From contig CM045733.1 in the NCBI GenBank assembly GCA_024760905.1, positions 20,110,001 to 20,174,000 of the forward strand: a DNA stretch of 64,000 nucleotides, in the 5' to 3' direction. Position numbers and translations under genes: made by a program. The stretch is from Plotosus lineatus. Its lineage: Eukaryota; Chordata; Actinopteri; Siluriformes; Plotosidae. This document shows, in pieces, positions 14,309 to 62,272 of the stretch. Under the pieces are notes generated by a model that saw only the letters and a program-made list of their open reading frames with translations, searched no databases and was not told where the DNA came from. Within the stretch, counting starts at the first letter, position 1. Each line of letters begins with the position of its first letter.

Positions 14309-14316
14309 CTTTGGTT
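14309..14316 (-). promoter_or_regulatory. Second miR-9-5p seed site (positions 2-9) in FOXP2 3' UTR
   Basis: The plus strand reads CTTTGGTT, complementary in the mRNA to miR-9-5p bases 2-9. There is no A opposite base 1 and no extended 3' pairing, so it is a 7mer-m8-type site. Its weight depends on whether the transcript extends this far. Confidence 0.45.
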
Positions 14317-14828
14317 TTGACTGAAAACAGAAACGTCTGTTAAAGCAACATCTCCTTTTCTCGATGACATTTCCTGTGATCGATCTTCACACTTCGAATA
14401 CGACCAGAGCACCTACTGTAACCGTCGACTCTGTTCAGGTCCAACTGGATCCGGACCGACACGGACTATTCTGTACAATGAATTCTATGAAGCAAAGCAA
14501 ATATCATCGAGAAAAGGTTCTTGAGCTCAATCTCCTCTTTTATAATGGCTCTATTCATTGCTTTTAAGAGATAACCAAGCCACATCATTTCAACTTGAAA
14601 TCATGACGGTTTTTGGCGTTACTAGATATCCGAAAGTTTGGTTCCTATATGTTTTTAGTTTCGGCATTGACACAGATCGGAGAAGAAAACCATACAGATA
14701 GAAGACAATGACACAATAGATCAGACAGTCCGACTGTACAATACTGTACGCTTCACTCGGTAAGGAAAACAAATCAATCAGAACGGCAGACAAACAATGA
14801 AGGAAATAAACCCAGCATATATATTCAG

Positions 14829-15820
<992 letters not shown>

Positions 15821-16167
15821 TGTGTGTTATTTATAAATTTATAAAGAAACAGTTATTCTTCAGATTCAAAGACACACACAAATGGTTGTTTTTGGTCATG
15901 ATCCATGTCTAGCTGCTCTCTACTACTAGCCAGGCCACACCCTCTTTCAATGGGAACTCTCCAACCAGAATTAAGTGAAACTTCCAAATCGTTGTCTTCT
16001 TTAAAATCTTCGTACAGGGCTAAGTGCTGCGATCCCCGAGGTTATTCAAAGGTAGTCGGTGGGAGAAAACAAAACGAAACACTTCTCTTTGTACTAGTTA
16101 AAGTCACAGAAGGATGACCAAAGAGTCTGGTGGCTTCTGTCTAAGCTATTGGCCATTGATAGTGTTG

Positions 16168-16186
16168 GCTTTGGTTTCTAGCTGTT
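16168..16186 (-). promoter_or_regulatory. Near full-length miR-9-5p target site in FOXP2 3' UTR
   Basis: Read in microRNA sense on the plus strand, 16169-16176 is CTTTGGTT, equal to miR-9-5p positions 2-9. 16177-16185 is TCTAGCTGT, equal to positions 11-19. Only microRNA base 10 is unpaired. That gives 17 Watson-Crick pairs with a single bulge, about 800 nt after the stop codon. miR-9 control of Foxp2 is published for mouse and zebra finch. Confidence 0.75.
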
Positions 16187-16393
16187 GCCTGTGACTCTTT
16201 GCAGGTAGACAAAGCTTTCGAAGAAGGAGGTAAAGAGACTAGAGAAGAGAATATGCAGAAATGCACTTTTTCTTTTTTTTTTTTCCCCTCAGCATGATGC
16301 TTACACAAACATTTACATTTCAACTCAGTTATCACATTTCACTTTTTAGCACAAACAGAGATAGAGACACTGGAGACTTTTTTGGACAGCTGC

Positions 16394-16401
16394 AACAGTC
16401 T
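16394..16401 (-). promoter_or_regulatory. miR-132-3p seed site in FOXP2 3' UTR
   Basis: The plus strand reads AACAGTCT, matching miR-132-3p bases 2-9. It lies about 590 nt after the stop. miR-132 acting on the Foxp2 3' UTR has been reported in mouse neurons. Confidence 0.5.
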
Positions 16402-16913
16402 TGATACCGCAGGTCTGTTATTGGTGTGACTTTAAAAATGGCATTTACAGTCGGTGGGGTTGTAAACAGAACAGAACATAAGCTTTGTAAAAGGAAACGG
16501 AAAGAAATACTGTTGTTTAAAGCGTTTCGCAACATACAGGCAGTGACACTAATTTCTACTCCTGTGCAAATAATAACATAGCAACAACTCGAATTGAACC
16601 AGCAATTGTATCTAACATCAGACTACTGTGGGTCGGAGATTCACAAACTTAAATTTTTTGGCAGTATATGTGGCCATCAATGTTTCTACAGAAAAGACTC
16701 GTTTCTTTCTTTCTTTTTTTTTTTCTCTGTTTTTGTCCATGAGTCTGGAGTGCGGTATGAAGTGGCCAAGCATTCTTGTCCTATTTTCATTAGTGTTTAA
16801 AAGGCAGACATGGGACGCCTGCTCTTATGTGGTCCTCAAAGGGCTGTGAGTGTTTCTTTGGGACAGTCTCCTGAACGCTTTCGAAATAAATATTCTGTCT
16901 GCTGTGGTTGTGG

Positions 16914-16920
16914 AGTGGTT
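16914..16920 (-). promoter_or_regulatory. miR-140-5p seed site in FOXP2 3' UTR
   Basis: The plus strand reads AGTGGTT, matching miR-140-5p bases 2-8, only about 63 nt after the stop. miR-140-5p together with miR-9 has been reported to act on FoxP2 in zebra finch. A single 7-mer can occur by chance. Confidence 0.4.
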
Positions 16921-16982
16921 AGACAGGGGGGGGGGCTGCTCAGGGTGGGCAGAGTCCAGTCAAACGAAGGCAGAATGAACCA

Positions 16983-53694
<36,712 letters not shown>

Positions 53695-53813
53695 CTACAC
53701 AGTGACAAAAAAAAAAAAAAAAAAAAAAAAGAACGATCATATTATATATAGTTATGTTCAAACTAATAGCAGTGTGTTTTAAAAAGTGAATTAAGCTCAA
53801 CATCCTTATAATA

Positions 53814-54808
53814 CAGACACTCCCCACTTATGAACGAGTTAGGTTCCGGGTGGCCGTTTGTTAGATGAATTTGTTAATAAAATGTTACAGGGCGTTCTTT
53901 AGAGGGGAACGTATGTTTAAACCTTGTATAAGTAACCTATAAGAGTTTGTACTGCATACAATCTCTTTCTCTCTCTCTCTCTTTCTCTCTCGCTCTCTAC
54001 ATAACCATCTATACATTATCAATATCATTATGTTCCGTGTTTAAACTCCTGGTTCCTCTCAAGCACAGCACAGTGGATCTGATCAGATTTACACAGAATT
54101 TCATTCTTATCCAGTTCATTATAATACTGGAGTCAATTTGTTTTTTTCTTTGAAAGTTTTGGAAAGAGTTCAGAAATGTATCGGTTCTGCTTCTCTTCCT
54201 GGACCTCAGTGAGTAAAGCACATTTCAGCCATGCTCCTCTGCCGGAGCCTAGTATTAAATGTACCCAAGGGTAATGTTTAGTCATATTTCATACTTATAT
54301 TTATGATATATCTTTAAGGGGCAGTGATGGTCCAGTGGCTAGGGCGCAGGATCGCTGAACCTAAGGTTGGGGGTTCGAGTCCCCACAAGGTTGTCACTGT
54401 CCCCCCCCAGTGCAGTTTACTGGGTTATCAAAGGCAGGCCATGTCCTTCATTGTCTATGGTGTGAGGCATGTAAAAGAACCATTGCTCACTTTCGTAAAG
54501 AGTAGCTGCAAAGCCATCAGTGTGTTTCTGTCCCTTGCTAAAAGGGTTGTGACAGGAAGGGCATCTGACATTAAAACCTATGCCAAATCAAATGTGCGAA
54601 ACAGATGATTCGGTGTGGCGACGCCCGAGAAAAGGGAAAACGCCGAAAGGAAGAAAGAAAAGTTATGATATATCTTTCTATAGATTTTATTCCATTTCTA
54701 TTACTATTTGTTCTTCAATCTCATTTCACTTTCACTTTCGAATTCGGACAGCCTTGTTCATATCTCCGGATGTTCGTAAAACGAATGTTCGTACGTTGGG
54801 GAATGTCT
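53814..54808. mobile_element. DNA element nested in the Tc1 relic, itself carrying a SINE
   Basis: Ends CAGACACTCCCCACTTATGA and, reverse-complemented, AGACATTCCCCAACGTACGA. Left target TA at 53812-53813. Excising it would bring CCTTATAATA next to GTTTTTACTTCC. Carries no ORF of its own. Confidence 0.6.
54316..54662 (+). mobile_element. tRNA-derived SINE with RTE-like tail, copy 3, with target duplication
   Basis: Perfect 15-bp direct repeats TTATGATATATCTTT at 54301-54315 and 54663-54677. Head GGTCCAGTGGCTAGG, B box GGGGGTTCGAGTCCC, and tail GGTGTGGCGACGCCCGAG followed by AACGCCGAAAGGAAG. Confidence 0.92.
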
Positions 54809-56489
54809 AAGTTTTTACTTCCATACACATAAATGCATTGGGGACACGACACATTCTATTCCAAATCAAAACATGAAGAAAAATATCAAATTTTTGTTAT
54901 TCCTTTAAAGAAATTGAAGAAAAGTGAATATGAAACTGCTCAAAAAATAGCAGTGTCCGCTTTTTTCTTTACAAACTCAAACATTCAGAGTATAAACTGA
55001 AAAATGTTTTATGGTTTTGTCTTCCTTTGAATCGCTCAATCGCTTTAATTGTATAAACACTGTTTTTGAGAAATGCTGCACCTCTGTGTTGTATGGAGTC
55101 AACCAACTTCTGGCACCTGTGAGCCAGTTTTCCAGCCCAGGATGATTGGACCACATTCCGCAGTTCTTCTGGATTTCTTGGGTTTGCCTCTGAAACTGCA
55201 TTTTTTGATGTGACCCCCACAAGTTTTCTATCGGATTAAGGTCCGGGGATTGCTGTATTCAAACTGATCCGTGATCCCTGTGATGTGATAAAACAGGCCT
55301 GACACCGTAGTATGAGAAACATCTCCATATCAAGATGCTTGTGCCACCAGGCTTCACTGTCTTCACAGTGTACTCTGGCTTGAATTCAGTGTTTGGGACT
55401 CGTCTGACAAACTATCTCCGGCCACTACGCCATAAAAGAACAATCCTACTGTCATAAATCCACAAAATGTCACACCGTTGGTAAACTGTAACCTCTTCAG
55501 CACGTGTTTTGTTCAACAGTTGGACTTTGCGGGGACTTCTTTGCCAATAGCTTGGCTTCACATAGGCGTGTTCTAACAGGACTCACAGGTAACTTTAGAC
55601 CTTCTCTGATCTTCCTAAAGCTGACAGTTGAATGAGTCCTTTCCATTTTTGATCTTCTTTGACCCATTCGAATGTTAGTTTTTTCACTCTTCCACAGCTT
55701 TCAGGTTTTGGTTGCCATTTTAAAGTATTTGTGATCATTTTAGCTGAGCAGCCCATCATTTTCTGCACTTCTTTATGTTTTCGCATCTCAAATTAACTTT
55801 TCAATAAAGGTCTGCTGTTCTTCTGAACAATATCTGGAACGACCCATTTTCCTCAGAATATCTGAGAGAAATGTTCTATAACCAGCATGTCCATCTGCTG
55901 CCTTTCTCTCTTAAATAAGAACAATAATTGGCACCTGCTTTTCAAAAAATGAATGACATCACTTATTGAACTCCACACTGCTATGATTTTGAACACGCCC
56001 TTTTCAATTAGTGATCCAAGTACACAGAATCAGCAGCGTGCAGGTCATGACTGTTGGTTCTGTTGGATTCTATTACTCTACTACACCTTCTAGTAAATTA
56101 TTTGCAATGTAGAAATATAATTTCTACCAAAACAGTGATTGATCTGAAGTGCTGCTTTGTTTTATGATCTCTTTTGGCTTGACTTTTCTCAGCGGTAAAA
56201 GCACAAGTATTCCTATCCTTTGTGTTATAAAGGTGTAAATGCATCTCATTGTTAAGTTAAACCAGAACTCCTTTAAAAAAATACAGTTACATGGCGCAAG
56301 GTCACACACAGTATTAACGTGGCAAAACACCTGCAAATGAGGAACTACAGAGGAAAAACAGTGATCTAATATTACAATATGTATACACTGCATAATGGAA
56401 TCATCAGATATAAATCAGAGATGTACCTGTCTGTGGGTATTGTGTAAAATCATGCAGTTGAATCTTTTTAACATTGGCTGAAAGTGCTC

Positions 56490-56932
56490 TGTTAGACATG
56501 ATGGTACGGTGGTAAGCATGTATTCCTCAGAGCAAGAAGGTCCTGTGTTCGAGGCTCAGTAAAGGCATTTCTGTGTGGATTATGTTCTCCACATGCTTGC
56601 GTGGGTTTCCTCCAGGTACTTCTGTTCTCTCGCACAGTCCAAAAACATGCAGATTAGGTTAATGATCTACTCCGAACTGCCCCTAGATGTCAGCCTATGT
56701 GTGAATCATTTTGTGTGTATGTGTGTGTTAGCCTCCCAATGGACTGTTAAACTGTACAGGGTCTACCCTGCCTAAGCCAAGTCGGCTGAGATAGGGTCCA
56801 GTTTCAGGGTGGATTTGGCATGTTCTCCATGTGCCTGCATGGGTTTCCTCCAGGTACTGCAATTCCAGTTCTTCCCAAAGTCCAAAGACATGCATATTAG
56901 GCTGATTGTCTGTTCGAAATTGCCCCTAGGTG

Positions 56933-56978
<46 letters not shown>

Positions 56979-57055
56979 ACGTGCGTGGGCTATCAAACTT
57001 TTCAGGGTGTACCCTGCATTTTCCCAAGCAGTAGTAAGATTAAGAGGAAATGAAT
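56490..57055 (+). repeat. LINE-tail-like repeat, two tandem partial copies
   Basis: GTGGGTTTCCTCCAGGTACT near 56600 recurs as ATGGGTTTCCTCCAGGTACT near 56840. GATTAGGTTAATGATC and ATTAGGCTGATTGTC also correspond. (GT)n at 56935-56977 lies in the second copy only. Confidence 0.65.
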
Positions 57056-57059
57056 GAAT

Positions 57060-57955
57060 GAAAGTATTCTTTACTCCGTGTTTGGGGTTTCTTTGGTTTA
57101 CAAGAAAATCAGACGAATTACGAGTTACTAATTACCATCATCCAGCAGCATTACTCTTCTTCCCAACACTGTTCTTTATGTCTTTAAAAATGTTAAATCT
57201 AGCTGCCAAACTATGCAAAACTCACTTTATAAAATGCTATATTCTGATGGTTATTAGACAGAAATACTTTCAGAAACGAACAGATCAATAGTGCAAACAA
57301 AGTTGACTTTTTTCAATGTACAACTCTGCACTAATATGAATGGGGAACAAAAACAACTGTATGTGATAATTTATATCAGCTCTGTTTTCTACATTAAAAA
57401 AACTGAAGCAAAACAACAAAACTCCGTAGAAGATCTGATTCTATCATGTAGAGTTTAAGCTTAACACTTGCTTTATTTAGAGCAGCGTATACTGTATGAG
57501 GTTGTCCTCGTGTACTTTAAAACAGTGTGTGTTGGTCATAAGAGGAGTGAGCGGTGGGACATGAGGTGCGAGCACGGTGTGCGGTGTGTGGAGGGATGGA
57601 GAGACACGGGTGCTCCTCACGACGGCTAATCAAGCTGCTTGATTACTTTCCATACATCTGAGCTCTCGGGGCCTTGACATGTCCTTGTTTTGCTCTCCTC
57701 GCTCGCCCTGGCTCAGGTTCCCCTCTTTGATTAGCAGAGACATTTGCATGGTCACTACACATTTTTCATTTTAGAAGTCATTATGCATTAGCGCTCCTGA
57801 TCGCCCAGCTTGACTAATCCTGATGAACTGAGTCGCAGAGATGAAGGTCACACTCTATCCTCACTGCACATTCATATTCATATTCAAACAAATCCAAGCA
57901 CCATTCTTCATTAGACTGGCCCCAAAACTCAACAAGCTCTGCCATGGAGGATTTG

Positions 57956-58031
<76 letters not shown>

Positions 58032-59090
58032 TCAGTTGCTCTAACACTCTTAGGAGTATGTGAATATGATAGGAGAAAAAGAATGAAGAAAAAAAAAATG
58101 AATAAAGCAACAAAGTCACAAATTAAACAGCTGCATGTAATTATGCAAATGTATGCTCGCACCTTCAATGTTATTAAACCTTAAGACACATTTGTGATGT
58201 GTAATTACCCCCAGGTTCAACTGGGGCTCTGGAACGGACTAAACGTCAATACAAAGACCAAAGCAGAGAAGCGCATGAGATGTTCTCATTACACTTATTA
58301 TTTATCTATTTAAATGAGCTTTTGCTGAACAACAAAAGAACCCTTGGTGCTTCTACAGTCCACTGAATGCAATAAACATGTAAATTTCACAACAATGAGA
58401 TATTAGTTTATTTATCTATCCGGTGCGATTACGTGCAGTAAAACAGGCAGTGAGTGGAAAAATGTGATTCTTAATCATTTCGGAGGCACTGAGCAAGAAG
58501 CCTACCCTCACAAAGGGAGAGGGAAAACAGCAAACAAATGAAGTCAGGAAGCGCCTTTCAGCCTTTCATTAGCTTTTTAGTGGAGAGATGGATGATAATC
58601 ATCTTCATTTCATCGCTCTTCCAAACAAAAAGAGGCGAGAGGAAAAAGGCAAAGTGGAAGGCCCCGACCCATTCACTGGAAGCCCTGCACAATGCTAATT
58701 CCTGCATTTAACGGCGTGCTTTTCTGCCTGACGTATCAGAGCTTGAAAGATGAAAGCAGATAAGTAATTGCTCTCCTGGTTCTTATTCTTCACTGACAAC
58801 CCATAAATTTAATTTTACACACACGTTCATTTACATTTTCGAGTATATGACATGATAATTGGTGGAATATAACACCTCCATTCTGCTCGATACTGCGCCC
58901 GGGGATGATTGACAAGTCGGGTGAATTGAAAGGAACAGAGGCTGAATTGCTTCTCCTGAAAATGATTTTGCGGAGAAGGGACGAAAATTAATGAGCATTT
59001 ACAGGAGGGGTCGAGCGGTAAACATGCACACACAATAGACAGCTCTCTTGCATGGATGCCACACCAAAAACACAGCCGGGATGGTGATGA
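57060..59090 (-). other. Upstream FOXP2 intron, mostly repeat-poor
   Basis: Only (CA)n at 57958-58028 stands out. 57540-57900 and 58130-58990 have no transposon signature and contain AT-rich homeobox-like stretches (e.g. CATTATGCATTAGC). No exon found. Confidence 0.45.
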
Positions 59091-59091
59091 A

Positions 59092-59093
<2 letters not shown>

Positions 59094-59155
<62 letters not shown>
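59094..59155. repeat. (CA)n microsatellite
   Basis: About 60 bp of CA. Confidence 0.95.
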
Positions 59156-59157
<2 letters not shown>

Positions 59158-59439
59158 ACCAAATGGGATTCTTAAAGAATAATCTAAAATCAGTCCCACT
59201 TGAGACATTAAATGGAAACCCTGATCAGAGTGCAGTTTGACTGTGAAGGCAATAAAGACCAGGATCCAGATGAAGATTTACTTTATTTGTATTTGCAGTC
59301 TTTCTAAACGGATATCAACGCAAATATGTCTTTAAAAAAATCAACCTGGCCTACATGAAATTCTAATTATTTTTATTATTGTAAAAAGTGAGATAAATTG
59401 TACCCATTGACCTGCTTTGTGCAAATTCAAAATTCCTAA

Positions 59440-59599
59440 TTGGCCTCACAGCGAGAAGGTCCTGGATTCAAATACTTTACTCTGTGAAGATGTTTCATGT
59501 TCCCCCTGTGCATGCATGGGTTTCATCTGGGTACGCAGGTTTCCTCCCACAGTCCAACGACATGAAATTTAGGCTATATGTGAATGTGTGTCACAATGG

Positions 59600-59670
<71 letters not shown>

Positions 59671-59790
59671 GGCCCCGCGATGGACTGCCGAGTTGTTCAA
59701 CATGTACTCAGAGACGGCTAAGATCCCCACTCCAGCATTTCTGGGACCCAGAGTAAAGCTGTTTGGCAAATTAATTTCTTCCTAACTGGA
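59440..59790 (+). repeat. LINE-tail-like repeat with (GT)n expansion
   Basis: GGTTTCATCTGGGTACGCAG, CCCACAGTCCAACGACATGA, (GT)n at 59600-59669, then GTTGGCCCCGCGATGGACTG. The best-preserved copy of this family in the window. Confidence 0.7.
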
Positions 59791-59804
59791 TGAACATTCT
59801 TCGT

Positions 59805-60016
59805 GCCTCTCACTGTCCACGGTGAGAGGTTGTAAAAGAACCATTGCTGACTTTCAACAAGAGTAGACTACATTGCCGGCAGCGTGCTTCTGCCCTGCAA
59901 TGGCCTGGCAAGCTGTCCAGGGTGTACTCTGCCCTCACCTGGAGTCGGCTGGGATGGGCACCAGCCTCCTCGCGACACTAATTAGCGGTTACTGAAAACG
60001 AATGAATGAATGAATG
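59805..60016 (+). mobile_element. tRNA-derived SINE, second tail type, 5'-truncated
   Basis: Starts in the body (CTCTCACTGTCCACGGTGAG) and ends with a (GAAT)n tail, ACGAATGAATGAATGAATG. 60017-61190 holds nothing recognised apart from short frames without domains. Confidence 0.7.
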
Positions 60017-61203
60017 TCAGAATCTTAGATCTCAGATAATCTCAGAAGCAATATTCAGCAGTGACCACACACGTACTCGAAGCAGTTAGCTGCCACACAC
60101 TGCAGTACCCAGAGAGCAATTAGGGGTTAGATGCCTTGCTCAAGGGCATGAAGGTGAAGGAAGAGAAGGTGCTGCTTACTCCTCCTGCCACCACACATTT
60201 TTCCTGCTGGTTCAGGAAACAGCAACCTTTTGGTCCCAAACCCCCTACGCTAACAATTAGGTCCATAGTTATGGATTAGGAGAAACACTATGGATGAGCA
60301 GGGGAGCATGGGCTGCCGTAGCGTGGGCTGCCAAAGCTAGCTGAAGAGAATACTGTTACAGATCACATTAAAATAACAAACACTAGACATTTCAGGACAT
60401 AAATGCAGCCTTAAAGATACTGCACAGTTATGGTTCTCTTTTCATCTAACTTTTTATGATTTACTTGAAAGTGAAAAATCGCAATTTAGCATTAGCCCTG
60501 TCTATGGTGCTGTGATATGAAATGGGATTCCACGTAGTATAACCAGAAAAGCTCTGAAGATCCCCAATGACTGTGCGTAAGGCTTTCATTTTTTTTTATA
60601 CAGGTAAGAATGAGTCACAATCCCACTGCCTCTTATTAAGAGACAGGAAGTGCTTTTCACATTCCAAAGCACTGTTCACTTCCCTCCCGCGAGTCTGACA
60701 AAGTGCTATTAGCACTGCTTGTTTATCCTCATTACAACAGCCTGGAGTGCTGTGTTTCGATTATCACCAACCCAGATACACAGGCAGGGCTAGAGCACAA
60801 ACAGTTAGCAGAAGCCAATTCAATACGCCATTTCTGCAGCGTTGATAGGTTAAGTAAAGGAAGGCCCATATTAGATGTGTGGAAAAAGGCAGGCTGTCTG
60901 CTGAATAGGATGAATAATGTGGCCACTTCAAAGGTTGAAATGATGGCGGTGCTCGCTACAGATACTGTTAAGATAAACAAAATGAGAAATGGAGGGGCAG
61001 GTGGTGGTAATTACTTCAGCTGCTTGGCAGTGAACGGTAGGGTGTTAATTAAGGTGTAATGCTCAGTTTGATCAGAGCATGAGGGCAAAGATTCAGTGGA
61101 AGAAGGAGAGGATGATTTCACAGTCTCCGTCCCCCTACCTTTTATCTCAGCCACAGACTCCTGGGCATGTGGCATGAGATTGCAAGTCTCAGGCTGGAAC
61201 ACA

Positions 61204-61527
61204 CCCATTCCCATACCATTCCGATACCATTCCCATACAATTCCGATACCATTCCCATACCATTCTGATACCATTCCCATACCATTCCTACACTATTCCC
61301 ATACCATTCTGATACCATTCCCATACCATTCTGATACCATTCCCATACCATTCCTACACTATTCCCATACCATTCTGATACCATTCCCATACCATTCCCA
61401 TACCATTCCTATACCATTCCCATACCATTCTGATACCATTCCCATACCATTCCTACACTATTCCCATACCATTCCTCTACCATTCCCATTCCATTCCTAT
61501 ATCATTCCCATACCATTCCCATACCTT
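61204..61527. repeat. Minisatellite of CCATTCC(C/G)ATA units
   Basis: About 29 copies of an 11-bp unit with variants CCATTCTGATA and CTATTCCCATA, arranged in a longer repeated pattern. The frame 61096-61647 is its translation (IPIPFPYHSDT) and not a gene. Confidence 0.95.
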
Positions 61528-61558
61528 TACAAAGTTTGTGAGCTGGTCTTACAATCAC

Positions 61559-61562
<4 letters not shown>

Positions 61563-61617
<55 letters not shown>

Positions 61618-61697
61618 TCTCATTATTGCCACTCATTTGAATGCTGAGTACCCAATGTCACCTGCTCTGTATGATGATTACTTCATGCACAAATTAG

Positions 61698-61768
<71 letters not shown>
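61563..61768. repeat. (CT)n and (CA)n microsatellites
   Basis: (CT)n at 61563-61613 and (CA)n at 61699-61768. Confidence 0.95.
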
Positions 61769-61771
<3 letters not shown>

Positions 61772-61799
61772 GGAGTGTTGTTTCTGTAACTTCAGGGTA

Positions 61800-62095
61800 C
61801 AATACATACAATAACCTAAGACTTATCCTAACCATAACGTGAGTTTAACTTAGTCCTGGTCATACTTTGACCATGACCTAATTTTAATCTTCCCCTAACC
61901 TGAACCTAATCCTAATCTAAACCTAACCACAACCTAATCCTGATTGCACTTTAACTTCAACCCAATCCTAACCTTAACATAACCATAACCCAATCCTATT
62001 CATACCATGACTTTAACTTAATTCTATCCTGAACCGAACCTTAATGCAATCCTGATCGTACCCTAACCTTAACCTAATCATCCTTACCATGACTG
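61800..62095. repeat. Degenerate CCTAA-rich, telomere-like minisatellite
   Basis: Many units such as CCTAACC, ATCCTAA, CCATAACC and AACCTAATC over about 300 bp. Related in base pattern to (TAACCC)n but too irregular to call telomeric. Confidence 0.6.
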
Positions 62096-62190
62096 ATGTT
62101 TCCACCTTAAAATTTAATTTACATTGTGGGAACTTGTTTTCTCTTCCCATCAGGAACAACAGTCTTTGTAATGTGACTGTGTAAACAAAT

Positions 62191-62192
<2 letters not shown>

Positions 62193-62270
<78 letters not shown>
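62193..62270. repeat. (CA)n microsatellite
   Basis: About 78 bp of CA. Confidence 0.95.

Positions 62271-62272
<2 letters not shown>

Larger units (their letters stand above)
53745..56170 (-). mobile_element. Second Tc1-type transposon, decayed and split by a nested insertion
   Basis: Left terminus GTTCAAACTAATAGCAGTGT (from 53756); a matching inverted copy, CCACACTGCTATGATTTTGA, lies near 55972. Minus-strand remnants: 55595-55786 (KHKEVQKMMGCSAKMITNTL, an HTH piece of a Tc1 transposase) and 54977-55222. The element is interrupted at 53814-54808. Exact right end uncertain. Confidence 0.7.

Noticed and set aside
61204..61527. CRISPR array
   Set aside because: Repeats are contiguous 11-mers without unique spacers, and the genome is eukaryotic.
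61096..61647. Frame with IPIPFPYHSDT repeats as a repeat protein
   Set aside because: Translation of an 11-bp minisatellite, with no start or splice context.
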